Below, one piece after another: positions 8,002 through 16,129 of a DNA stretch of 64,000 bases (within the stretch, counting starts at the first letter, position 1; the number at the start of each line of letters is the position of its first letter). The stretch is from Porticoccaceae bacterium (GTDB taxonomy: Bacteria > Pseudomonadota > Gammaproteobacteria > Pseudomonadales > Porticoccaceae). A program made the position numbers and the translations under genes. The stretch is from contig JABJOY010000034.1 of the NCBI GenBank assembly GCA_018664075.1, positions 48,394 to 112,393 on the forward strand, in the 5' to 3' direction. The notes beneath the pieces were generated by a model. That model saw only the letters and a list, made by a program, of their open reading frames with translations, made no database searches and had not been told where the DNA came from.

Positions 8002-9204
8002 CTAATCTTTGGGCAGGCCGAGCACATGCTCGCCGACGATATTGGCTTGCACCTGGCTGGTGCCGCCACCAATAGTGGTGGAGAAATTGTTCATGTAGGC
8101 ACGCTGCCAGAAGCCACCGTCAACCGCATCTTTATCACCAACATAGAGGGCGCTCTGGGCACCTTGCAGGTTTAGCGCGTACTGGCGCATGCGACGATAG
8201 AACTCAGTGCTTCGCAGCTTGCCCGACAGGGACAGGGAGTTGGGGTAGTCGGCGCACAGGGCAGGGGTCTGTATGCGTTTTTCAGCCAAGTGAAGGGCTT
8301 TTTCTTCAATCAGAAATTTGACCAGGTTATCTCTGGTCAGGGGATCTTTGAGCAGTGGCTGGCCCTCCCGTTCAATCTCTGCGGCCATCTTGAGCAGATC
8401 ATTCATCACGATTGAGAGTATTGAAATACCCCCAGCTGCACCGGCTTCTGCGCCGCGCTCATATTGCAATGTCTGCATGGCAATGCGCCAGCCCTGACCT
8501 TCTTCGCCCATAATGCAGTCGGCTGGAATGCGTGCATCGGTAAAGAAGGTTTCAGTAAAGCCATATTCGCCGGTGAGCTTTTTGATGGGCTGGGTGCTGA
8601 TGCCATCTACATGCATCGGGGCGAGGAAAAATGACAGGCCGTTATATTTGCGCTCAGCCTGACTGTCGGTGCGGGCCAGCAGAATCATATATTTGGCATA
8701 GTTGCCCATGGTGGTCCAGATTTTGCTGCCGTTAACCAGATAGTGGTCGCCATCTCGTTCGGCTCTGGTCTGGATGCTGCCAAGGTCGGAGCCATGGTTG
8801 GGCTCTGAGAAGCCTTGGCACCAGATATCCTCAGCACTAAGAATGCCTTTAAGGTATTTCTCTCGCTCGTAGTCAGTGCCTTTGTCGAGGATTAATGGCC
8901 CGGCCCAGCCAAGCCCAATCACATTGAAGCATATGGGTACTCGGGCTAACTTCATTTCCTCATCGGCAATGTTCTGGTAGCTCGGTGACAGCCCGCGACC
9001 GCCATATTTCTCTGGCCATGCCATGCCCAGATAGCCGGCAGACCAGACTTTGTGCTGCCATTCCCGAAGGAAATCCAGCACCTGTTCGGAGCCAACTTCC
9101 ATAAAGGTCTGGGGCAGCAGAAAGCCGGGGTCAGCTGGTTGGTTGTGTTTTATCCAGTCGGCGACTTCAGCGCGAAATTCCTGCAGGTCTTTGTCGGTAG
9201 CCAT
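8002..9204 (-). CDS. acyl-CoA dehydrogenase, catalytic-type (alpha) subunit
   Basis: A 400-residue acyl-CoA dehydrogenase. Landmarks are WPEKYGGRGLSPSYQNIADEE, CQGFSEPNHGSDLGS (129-143), KIWTTMGNYAKYM (161-173) and a terminal TTIGGGTSQVQANIVGEHVLGL. IGGGTSQ lacks the MCAD-type Glu, but Glu249 in LQYERGAEAG occupies the alternative LCAD/ChsE4-type catalytic position. A GAGAG-containing leader precedes the ATG. It is the first gene of a two-gene leftward operon. Its upstream region holds the strongest inverted repeats of this part of the window (9274-9310), suggesting repressor control. Confidence 0.9.
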   Translation of the reverse strand: MATDKDLQEFRAEVADWIKHNQPADPGFLLPQTFMEVGSEQVLDFLREWQHKVWSAGYLGMAWPEKYGGRGLSPSYQNIADEEMKLARVPICFNVIGLGWAGPLILDKGTDYEREKYLKGILSAEDIWCQGFSEPNHGSDLGSIQTRAERDGDHYLVNGSKIWTTMGNYAKYMILLARTDSQAERKYNGLSFFLAPMHVDGISTQPIKKLTGEYGFTETFFTDARIPADCIMGEEGQGWRIAMQTLQYERGAEAGAAGGISILSIVMNDLLKMAAEIEREGQPLLKDPLTRDNLVKFLIEEKALHLAEKRIQTPALCADYPNSLSLSGKLRSTEFYRRMRQYALNLQGAQSALYVGDKDAVDGGFWQRAYMNNFSTTIGGGTSQVQANIVGEHVLGLPKD

Positions 9205-9578
9205 AGCTGTAGATCTCTCAATTTATTTTTGCTTTGCGCAACCTTAGCCCTGGGGGCCCCAAGAGTCTTTTTAATTGGTGCCAATCGATAGAGATTTGGC
9301 GCCAATTGGCTGTATCTAAAAGTCTGCCTGGGGCTGATTGAGTAGGGTTTGCATCTCAATTAATGATTAATGTTATTTATCACAATAGTGCGATAACCAA
9401 TTGATAAATATATGTATATGCCTGTATTTTTTTATTGTTTATATATCCATATCAAGGTCGCTATCTGATAGCTGACCACCGCCCTTTACTGTTATGGGTG
9501 GGCAAATTATTTGCACTTTATTTGCAGTAAGCCCCAGCCAAAGGTTATCGTGTTGGTTTTAATCTACACTATTCCTCA
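9205..9578. other. divergent intergenic region, dehydrogenase operon / waaF
   Basis: This 374-bp non-coding stretch separates the leftward dehydrogenase operon from rightward waaF. The part nearest the dehydrogenase holds the ATTGGTGCCAAT and TTGGCGCCAA inverted repeats listed separately. The part from about 9360 to 9480 is very A+T-rich, with several TATA-like runs that could serve waaF, but I cannot single out one promoter. No conserved small ORF or RNA gene is visible. Confidence 0.6.
9274..9310. promoter_or_regulatory. candidate operator: paired TTGGC/GCCAA inverted repeats
   Basis: Two palindromic elements lie 70-106 bp before the ATG of the dehydrogenase operon. ATTGGTGCCAAT spans 9274-9285. 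A perfect TTGGCGCCAA spans 9296-9305 and runs on into GCCAATTGGC (9301-9310). Their centres are 21 bp apart, two helical turns, which is typical of cooperative dimer binding. A related element precedes the thiolase/FabG pair near 33.45 kb. The cognate regulator is unknown to me. Confidence 0.5.
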
Positions 9579-10640
9579 ATGCCTCCAAGTAATCCCAAAC
9601 AGACAGTCGCAGCGACCGGTTCTGCGCCAAAAATCCTTGTGGTTGGTCCTTCATGGGTCGGCGACATGATGATGGCCCAGGCGCTTTTTATTGCCCTGAA
9701 GCAACAGCAGCCCGGGGCTATTATTGATGTGCTGGCGCTGGGTTGGTGCAGGCCTATTCTTGCGCGGATGCCCCAGGTCAATCGTACTATCCCGATGCCT
9801 CTGGGTCATGGCAAGTTTGATCTCAAGGGACGCAAAGCATTGGGTGTCAGTCTGCGCGATGAACATTATGACCAGGCTATTGTGCTGCCCAACTCCTGGA
9901 AGTCGGCGCTGATTCCATGGTTTGCCAATATTCCTGTACGCACTGGCTGGAAGGGCGAGGCGCGGTACTTTTTGCTCAATGATCTGCGCAAGTTAAATAA
10001 AACCACATTACCGATGATGGTGCAGCGCTATGTAGCACTGGCCTATCCCCGAGCCAGTGCAGAGCGCGAGGCTCTAGGCCATTGCCCACTGCCTGCGCTG
10101 CAAGTAGATCCCCGGCAGTTGCCAACGCTGGCTGAGAAGTTCAATCTGTCGCGGCAACCCATGCTGGCCATCTGCCCCGGAGCTGAATTTGGTCCCGCCA
10201 AGCAATGGCCGGTAGATTACTACGCTAATCTGGCCAGACAGTTTATTGATAAGGACTGGCAGGTGGCGATTATGGGTTCTCCCTCTGATGTTGAGACCGG
10301 TGAGGATATTGCCAGTAGCGTTGACTCTGAGTCTATTGTTAATCTGTGCGGAGAAACCAGCCTTGAGGAGGCTATAGATATTCTGTCTATGGCTGAGAAG
10401 GTGGTGTCCAATGACTCCGGGCTTATGCATATTGCGTCGGCGTTAAATCGGCCGCTGATTGCTCTCTATGGCCCGACCTCTGCCGAATTTACGCCGCCTC
10501 TGTGTCGCGATGCCCGCATACTGTCTGTGAAGGTTGACTGTGGCCCCTGTTTTCAGCGGCAATGTCCCCAGGGGCATCACAAATGTATGACCCAGCTGGG
10601 TGTTGATACTGTGATTAATGAGCTTGATGCTATTGGTTAA
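9579..10640 (+). CDS. waaF: ADP-heptose:LPS heptosyltransferase II
   Basis: A 353-residue GT9-family enzyme that adds the second L-glycero-D-manno-heptose to the LPS inner core on the cytoplasmic face of the inner membrane. The near-N-terminal KILVVGPSWVGDMMMAQAL closely matches the WaaF signature. PNSWKSALIPW, GWKGEARY, ICPGAEFGPAKQWP and VSNDSGLMHIASALNRPLIALYG are the donor-binding and C-terminal motifs. The ATG is preceded by no strong ribosome site and adds about 17 residues before the conserved strand compared with the E. coli protein. It converges with the next gene. Confidence 0.93.
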   Translation: MPPSNPKQTVAATGSAPKILVVGPSWVGDMMMAQALFIALKQQQPGAIIDVLALGWCRPILARMPQVNRTIPMPLGHGKFDLKGRKALGVSLRDEHYDQAIVLPNSWKSALIPWFANIPVRTGWKGEARYFLLNDLRKLNKTTLPMMVQRYVALAYPRASAEREALGHCPLPALQVDPRQLPTLAEKFNLSRQPMLAICPGAEFGPAKQWPVDYYANLARQFIDKDWQVAIMGSPSDVETGEDIASSVDSESIVNLCGETSLEEAIDILSMAEKVVSNDSGLMHIASALNRPLIALYGPTSAEFTPPLCRDARILSVKVDCGPCFQRQCPQGHHKCMTQLGVDTVINELDAIG

Positions 10641-10672
10641 GTCTGTGATTAGGCCGTTCTTCAGGCTGCCAA

Positions 10673-11749
10673 TCAGGGACTGAGCAGTTTTTGATAGAGT
10701 TCGAGGTGCTGGCTAGCCAGATTGTCCCAGCTTAGATTTAAGGGCGTGACCTTCTGCCGTGACTGTAGCAGAGCAGCAGAAGCATCAGCCCAGGCTGCAA
10801 TATCCGGATTATCCCCATTCATTGAATAAACCTCTCCCTGCTGGGGGCCAATAAGCGGTGCGATGCCGCATTTGTCGGAGATCAGCACTGGAATCCCGGC
10901 GGCATTGGCCTCGGCAATCACCATGCCAAATGGCTCGGCTCGGGCCGGGTGCAGCAGCAGGTCAATCTGACTGAGAAAGGGCTCGGTGGAATCCTGCCAG
11001 CCTGATAGCTGATAGGAATCTGCTGGCCAATGTTTAAACATTGGGCCAATCTGTTCTTTATCGCATCCGGCAACAATAAATTTTACATCTGGCAGTCTTT
11101 GGCGGGTGGTCTCCACAATCTGACAGGCGATATCCAGGCCTTTTCTGTGCCATTCCCGACCCATAAAGCCTATCGTCAGGCCTCTGGAGTCTGTTTTGAG
11201 GTTGGTGAGATTGGCATCTACCGCCGGGTGAGCTGGGGCTGCAATCTTTTTTTCTGCTGCCGGGTAGAGGTCTTTAAGATAGCTGGCAATCAGTGCCGAA
11301 TTGGGCAGTATCTGCTGCACCTGATCGGCTAGCAGTTCACGCTTTTCAAGATAGGTCCACATATGGATTCTGGGTGAGAGAAAGTCCAGCAGTCTGCGCC
11401 TGCGCATGGCAAATGGCGGGCCATGAAAGGTTGTTACCTGATGAACTGAGGTTCTTTCATGGCTGTGGATAATCGCTTTTGAGTAGTCAGTGGTTGCGAC
11501 ATGTCTGGCCACCCGCCGGGAAAACACCCATTGCGCCAGCCACCGGGGTCTGAAAATAGGCTGCCCGAGTTCGATAACAGTAATTCCTTCAGCAACAGAA
11601 TCCAGAGGCTGTGCATGCTCACAGAGCACTGTCACTGGTTGCCCCTGTCGGACCAGAGCCAATGTTAGGCTGTGGACATATTTCTCCATGCCCCCACTGG
11701 TGCCATATTGGCGAACAATGTGGACTGAAGCTGTTTTTACTCTGGTCAT
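10673..11749 (-). CDS. GT4-family glycosyltransferase
   Basis: A 358-residue GT-B-fold protein of the glycosyltransferase 1/4 (WaaG-like) type. The N-terminus has ASVHIVRQYGTSGGMEKYVHSL, the glycine-rich acceptor-side motif. The C-terminal domain has IGFMGREWHRKGLDIA and HPARAEPFGMVIAEANAAGIPVL, where the E-X7-E type nucleotide-sugar motif (EPFGMVIAE) is intact. It probably adds a core sugar to LPS, but the sugar and linkage cannot be told. It is the only rightward-cluster neighbour on the minus strand: convergent with waaF and divergent from the next glycosyltransferase. Confidence 0.82.
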   Translation of the reverse strand: MTRVKTASVHIVRQYGTSGGMEKYVHSLTLALVRQGQPVTVLCEHAQPLDSVAEGITVIELGQPIFRPRWLAQWVFSRRVARHVATTDYSKAIIHSHERTSVHQVTTFHGPPFAMRRRRLLDFLSPRIHMWTYLEKRELLADQVQQILPNSALIASYLKDLYPAAEKKIAAPAHPAVDANLTNLKTDSRGLTIGFMGREWHRKGLDIACQIVETTRQRLPDVKFIVAGCDKEQIGPMFKHWPADSYQLSGWQDSTEPFLSQIDLLLHPARAEPFGMVIAEANAAGIPVLISDKCGIAPLIGPQQGEVYSMNGDNPDIAAWADASAALLQSRQKVTPLNLSWDNLASQHLELYQKLLSP

Positions 11750-11845
11750 TGGCGATTGTCGACGGTTATTGTCACTGTGTTACAGACACTTTCATGGCCT
11801 TGTTGTATTATGCACGCACCTATAGCAATGATGCAAAAACTCGCC

Positions 11846-12619
11846 ATGTCTGCACCAAAAAGAAGCTCAATATCTGCGGTTGTTATCAGTTTAAATGAAA
11901 GTGTGAACATTGGGCGCTGTTTGGCTAGCCTCAGTTTCTGCGATGATATTATGCTGGTGGATTCCGGGAGCACAGATAATACGGTGGCTCTGGCGGAAGC
12001 TGCGGGCGCCAGGGTTATTACTCAGGATTGGCTTGGCTTTGGCAGGCAAAAACAGTTTGCGGTAGATCAGGCCAAACATAACTGGGTGCTCTGTATTGAC
12101 GCAGATGAGGTGGTCAGCGCTGCTCTTCAAACTGAGATACAGAAATTGGATTTTGCCACTGATAAGACAGCGGCTTACAGATTCCCCCGGCGCAATCACT
12201 TTTTGGGCAAGGCTCTTAATTATGGCGAAGGCTACCCGGATTTAAGTCTGCGGCTGTTTAATCGCAGGCAGGCTTATTGGTCGGATGATACTGTCCATGA
12301 AACGGTGGTAGCCGATGGGCCGGTCAGCAGTCTGCGTGGGGATCTGCTGCATTTCTCCGAGGACAGTATTGCCAGTTATCTTGAAAAGCAGGCTGTGTAC
12401 ACTGATCTGCAAGCCGAGGCACTGTTTGCCCGTGGCAAAATGGTTGCGCCATGGAAGTGCTTTACCAGCCCTTTAATACGCTTTATTAAATTCTATATTT
12501 TCCGGCGTGGCTTTCTCGATGGCCTGCCTGGGTTTATTCATATCTCAATCGGTTGTTTTACAGGGTTTTGCAAGTACGCAAAATTGATTGAGCTGCAGCG
12601 CCACCGCGATCAGCAGTAG
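11846..12619 (+). CDS. GT2-family glycosyltransferase, WaaE/KdtX-like
   Basis: A protein of about 257 residues with the GT-A fold of family 2. ISAVVISLNESVNIGRCL is the nucleotide-binding strand, VDSGSTDNTVALA follows, and CIDADEVVSAAL holds the DXD-like metal site. The overall pattern resembles WaaE/KdtX beta-1,4-glucosyltransferases, which decorate the inner-core heptose. The start is uncertain. I chose the ATG at 11846, just before the conserved strand; ATGs at 11810, 11828 and 11831 are alternatives and none has a good ribosome site. Longer frames back to 11756 run into the promoter region of the divergent gene. The next gene follows after eight bases. Confidence 0.85.
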   Translation: MSAPKRSSISAVVISLNESVNIGRCLASLSFCDDIMLVDSGSTDNTVALAEAAGARVITQDWLGFGRQKQFAVDQAKHNWVLCIDADEVVSAALQTEIQKLDFATDKTAAYRFPRRNHFLGKALNYGEGYPDLSLRLFNRRQAYWSDDTVHETVVADGPVSSLRGDLLHFSEDSIASYLEKQAVYTDLQAEALFARGKMVAPWKCFTSPLIRFIKFYIFRRGFLDGLPGFIHISIGCFTGFCKYAKLIELQRHRDQQ

Positions 12620-12627
12620 GGATTATT

Positions 12628-13767
12628 GTGACTATTGAAGTTGCCCTGATCAGACAGGAGCAAACCGGCGGTGACGGTGGGGCTCAGGCGATTATTGACC
12701 TTATGTTGCAGGCTTTGCGTCAGCGGCAGGATATCAAACTGTCACTGCTGTGCCGGCAATGGGATTCAGCTGCGGGCTCCGAAGGTAAGGTGATTATTGA
12801 CCCTCCCTTTCGCGGGCGCAGAGACAAGCAGCGGTCTTTTAATCAGGCGGTTAAAGATTATCTGGGCAACCATTCATTCGATATTATTCAATCCCACGAG
12901 CGGCTTAATGGCTGTCATATTTTTAGAGCTGGGGATGGGGTGCACAAGGTCTGGTTACAACAGCGGGCGAAAACAGCTAATCTGTTGCAGCGCTGGTGGC
13001 AGTCAAAGTCCAGTTACCATAGAGATTTGCTGGCTGAAGAAAAGCTTATGTTTGAGAGTGACTCACTGCAAAAAGTGATCTGCAATTCAAATATGGTCAG
13101 GGAGGAGGTTGCCCGTAACTTTGCCATAGATAAGCATAAATTAGCGGTTATCTATAATGCTGTGGATAGCCAGAGCTATAAGCCTGCAGAGGGCCAGGTG
13201 AAGGCGGAACTGCGCCAGGCTGTGGATATTCCCGAGAGCGCGCTGGTGTTTATTTTTGCCGGCTCTGGTTTTGAACGCAAAAACCTGGGTGCTACGCTGC
13301 GGGCTTTTAGTCAGTTGCCAGAAAACTGCTATCTGGTCGTGGTTGGCCGAGACAAAAAACATCGTGCCTATCACAGATTGGCCAATCAATTGAACTGTGG
13401 CAATCGAGTGCGCTTTCTTGGTGCCCAGGAAAAATCTAAAATGCCGACCCTTTATCAGCTTGCCGATGTGCTGGTACTGCCAACCATCTATGATCCATTC
13501 CCCAATGTGATTTTAGAGGCCCTGGCAACTGGGCTGCCCTGCATCACTACGGCAAATTGCGGCGCTGTTGATGTTATTCCCGGTGCAAATTGTGGAGTGA
13601 TTGTTGAGGTGGCTGATGATCAGGGGCTGGCTGATGCAATGGCTGGCTATCAGGATGCTGAACGACTCAATGTAGAGTCTGGCAGGGCGCGGGAACTGGC
13701 ATTGACATTTACCCAGCAGCGAATGCAGACGAGCCTGTTGAGCCTGTATAGGGAGATACTGAATTAA
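12628..13767 (+). CDS. GT4-family glycosyltransferase (WaaG-like)
   Basis: A 379-residue GT-B enzyme. It starts TIEVALIRQEQTGGDGGAQ and has the nucleotide-sugar-binding FAGSGFERKNLGATLRAF and YDPFPNVILEALATGLPCITT, with the E-X7-E pattern modified to D-X7-E (DPFPNVILE). The FERK-NL segment and the VVVGRDK strand resemble WaaG, the LPS glucosyltransferase I. The start is GTG, preceded by TAGGGA. It belongs to a tightly packed five-gene core-oligosaccharide operon. The sugar donor is not determined. Confidence 0.83.
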   Translation: MTIEVALIRQEQTGGDGGAQAIIDLMLQALRQRQDIKLSLLCRQWDSAAGSEGKVIIDPPFRGRRDKQRSFNQAVKDYLGNHSFDIIQSHERLNGCHIFRAGDGVHKVWLQQRAKTANLLQRWWQSKSSYHRDLLAEEKLMFESDSLQKVICNSNMVREEVARNFAIDKHKLAVIYNAVDSQSYKPAEGQVKAELRQAVDIPESALVFIFAGSGFERKNLGATLRAFSQLPENCYLVVVGRDKKHRAYHRLANQLNCGNRVRFLGAQEKSKMPTLYQLADVLVLPTIYDPFPNVILEALATGLPCITTANCGAVDVIPGANCGVIVEVADDQGLADAMAGYQDAERLNVESGRARELALTFTQQRMQTSLLSLYREILN

Positions 13768-14888
13768 TGACTGTAGAGAGTCGGTTTTATCATATTGTGC
13801 ACACTGAATCCTCCGGAGGCTGGGGTGGTCAGGAGATCCGTATTCTCAATGAGATACGTGAATTCGTTAAGCTCGGTTTTCCGGTCACTCTGGTCTGTGA
13901 TGCTGGCTCTCCCATAGCGTTGCGGGCGCAGCAATATGGACTCACTACGGTGCAACTGCCTATGGGTAAGAAAACCATTAAAGGCTTGTTTGCCCTGCGG
14001 CGATGGATTGTGCAAAATGATTTTGACCTGATTAATACCCATAGTTCATCGGATAGCTGGATGGTGGCGGTGGCTATGTTGATGACCTTAAAGACCGTAC
14101 CAATCATTCGAACCAGGCATGTGTCGGCGCCGGTTTCGACCAATCGCTCAACCAGCTGGCTATATAAAAAAGCAGCGGCTCATGTTGTCACCACTGGTGA
14201 GAGGCTGCGGCAAACTCTGATTCGTGACAATGGCATCAGTCCGGATAACGTGACCTCTGTTCCCACTGGTATTGACTGTAATATTTTTACTCCGACCAAG
14301 GATGTCGAAGCAGTGCGCAAGGCACTGGATCTGCCGCTGGATAAATGCATTATCGGCATTGTTGCCACTTTGCGGAGTTGGAAAGGGCACAGCTATTTGC
14401 TCGACGCATTTAGTCAAATTGATCTGTCAGACAGCCATTTGCTGGTTGTTGGTGATGGCCCTCAGTGGGACAATATCAATAAGCAAATAGACCGCTTGGG
14501 TCTCAGGGAAAAAGTCACATTGTGCGGCGATCAACAGGATGTGGTGCCCTGGATGCAGGCTATGGATATTTTTACTCTGCCGTCCTATGCCAATGAAGGT
14601 GTTCCCCAGGGCTTGATGCAGGCGATGGCCTGTGGGTTGCCGGTTATCTCAACAGATGTGGGCAGTATTGTTGAAATTATCGATGACAATTACACCGGTA
14701 TTATTGTTGAAAAACAGAGTGCTGCTGCCCTGACTAAAGCTATTACAGCTCTCAGGCAGGATAACAATCTGCGCCAGTCAATCGCTGAGCGAGCATTGCT
14801 GTTTGCGCGGCAAAACTGTGATATCAGTGCTATGAGGGACCGAATGAATTCAGTGTTTTTAACCATTCTTAACAGGAATAACAGATGA
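13767..14888 (+). CDS. GT4-family glycosyltransferase
   Basis: A 373-residue GT-B enzyme. HTESSGGWGGQEIRILNE is the acceptor-side loop, then THSSSDSW, RTRHVSAPV, GIVATLRSWKGHSYLLDAF and LPSYANEGVPQGLMQAMACGLPVISTDVGS (E-X7-Q/E region). It resembles the many WaaG/PimB-type enzymes of LPS core clusters. The ATG shares a base with the preceding stop (TAATG) and its TGA overlaps the next ATG, so the three genes are probably translationally coupled. The acceptor position in the core is unknown. Confidence 0.83.
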   Translation: MTVESRFYHIVHTESSGGWGGQEIRILNEIREFVKLGFPVTLVCDAGSPIALRAQQYGLTTVQLPMGKKTIKGLFALRRWIVQNDFDLINTHSSSDSWMVAVAMLMTLKTVPIIRTRHVSAPVSTNRSTSWLYKKAAAHVVTTGERLRQTLIRDNGISPDNVTSVPTGIDCNIFTPTKDVEAVRKALDLPLDKCIIGIVATLRSWKGHSYLLDAFSQIDLSDSHLLVVGDGPQWDNINKQIDRLGLREKVTLCGDQQDVVPWMQAMDIFTLPSYANEGVPQGLMQAMACGLPVISTDVGSIVEIIDDNYTGIIVEKQSAAALTKAITALRQDNNLRQSIAERALLFARQNCDISAMRDRMNSVFLTILNRNNR

Positions 14889-16123
14889 AGGATCAACCAG
14901 CTGTATCGGTAAAATGGGAATTCTATTCCCTATGTCTTCTGGCGGCTAGTCTGCCGATTGTTGAGGTCACAAAAAACTTAGCCTGGTTTATGTTGGTGAT
15001 TTTTTTTGCGATCAGGAATATAAAAACCAAACAAGATTTGTTGGCAGATTTTCTTGGTAATATGTTTCTCGGATTTATGCTCCTGAGTGCTGTGGCTGCG
15101 GTGGGAGCCAGTTTCAATGGTTATGACTCGGGCAAGATCAGCGATATTATCAGGTACGGATTGGTGGGCTGGATGCTAATGTATATCCCATTATCCAAAC
15201 AGCAAATTTATACCATTCTGGCACTACTTTTTGTGGCTACCAGTATTGGCGTGATTGTCGCTTATCTTGAGACAGCTTACTGGCAGGGCGGGGCTTTTGA
15301 GTTGCGTTCTGTGGGGCATATCAACCATACGGCGATATTTATTGCATTGACGCTGGGTGCTGTCGTCCCTTTGCTACTCTCTAGAACTAGCGCTTTTCAG
15401 GCTCGTCTGGTGCTTATGCCCATGGCGATTATTCTGACCGCAGGGCTGTTCTTTGCAGATAGCAGGGCGGGGATTGTGGCTCTGGCGATTATCGTTGCAA
15501 TTGCCCTGTTGCATAGCCTGATGTTCCATCTTAAAACAGGTGTTGCTGTATTATTATTGGCTATTGCGGCTGGTGGATATATGGTTTCTGCACCGCCCAA
15601 GGTGGTTGAAGAGCTGGTTGATCGGCCCATGCTGTATATGGGGAATACGCCAGCACCTAGAGAGAAGCTGTGGAACTCTGCTGTGTATGGACTTAAAAAA
15701 GAGCCGGTATTTGGTATTGGTTTTGGCAATTACAGTATTATTGATCCGGAGCAATTAAGCCTCTGGTTCCCTGATGAAGATTTCACTGATAACGAGCAGT
15801 TTTATTACTCCTCCCATGCCCACAATAGATTTCTAAACTCCGCAGTCGAGGGTGGGATATTTGGTTTCGCTGGCTTGATGCTGCTATTGGTGGGGCCGGC
15901 TATTTGTCTGTGGCGCAATCGGAAGTTTATGCTGCATAAAAGCACCTCTGCTGCATTCTGGGTTATACCAGCAACTAGTATGGCTATTGTTACCGTTATC
16001 GGACTGGTCAATACCACCATTCATCATGAGCATGGATTGCTGACAATGATGCTGTTTGGATTGTCATTTAATTTCTTAAATCGTCTGCAGTCATCTCAGG
16101 CTCCAGCGAAAACAGTCGCCTAG
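14885..16123 (+). CDS. O-antigen ligase / Wzy_C-family membrane protein
   Basis: A 412-residue polytopic inner-membrane protein with roughly ten to twelve hydrophobic segments and one larger periplasmic loop (about residues 235-315). Near the end of the loop it has YYSSHAHNRFLNSAVEGG, matching the conserved His/Asn region of O-antigen ligases (WaaL) and related polymerases. WaaL-type enzymes transfer undecaprenyl-linked polysaccharide to the lipid A core in the periplasm. Its position after three core glycosyltransferases, with ATGA overlap, fits that role. No O-antigen polymerase or flippase is in the window, so the donor polymer is unidentified. Confidence 0.8.
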   Translation: MKDQPAVSVKWEFYSLCLLAASLPIVEVTKNLAWFMLVIFFAIRNIKTKQDLLADFLGNMFLGFMLLSAVAAVGASFNGYDSGKISDIIRYGLVGWMLMYIPLSKQQIYTILALLFVATSIGVIVAYLETAYWQGGAFELRSVGHINHTAIFIALTLGAVVPLLLSRTSAFQARLVLMPMAIILTAGLFFADSRAGIVALAIIVAIALLHSLMFHLKTGVAVLLLAIAAGGYMVSAPPKVVEELVDRPMLYMGNTPAPREKLWNSAVYGLKKEPVFGIGFGNYSIIDPEQLSLWFPDEDFTDNEQFYYSSHAHNRFLNSAVEGGIFGFAGLMLLLVGPAICLWRNRKFMLHKSTSAAFWVIPATSMAIVTVIGLVNTTIHHEHGLLTMMLFGLSFNFLNRLQSSQAPAKTVA

Positions 16124-16129
16124 TCTGCA

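Noticed and set aside
11756-11845. Upstream extension of the WaaE-like gene from a TTG
   Set aside because: It runs back almost to the divergent gene's start, contains no conserved sequence and would leave no room for a promoter.
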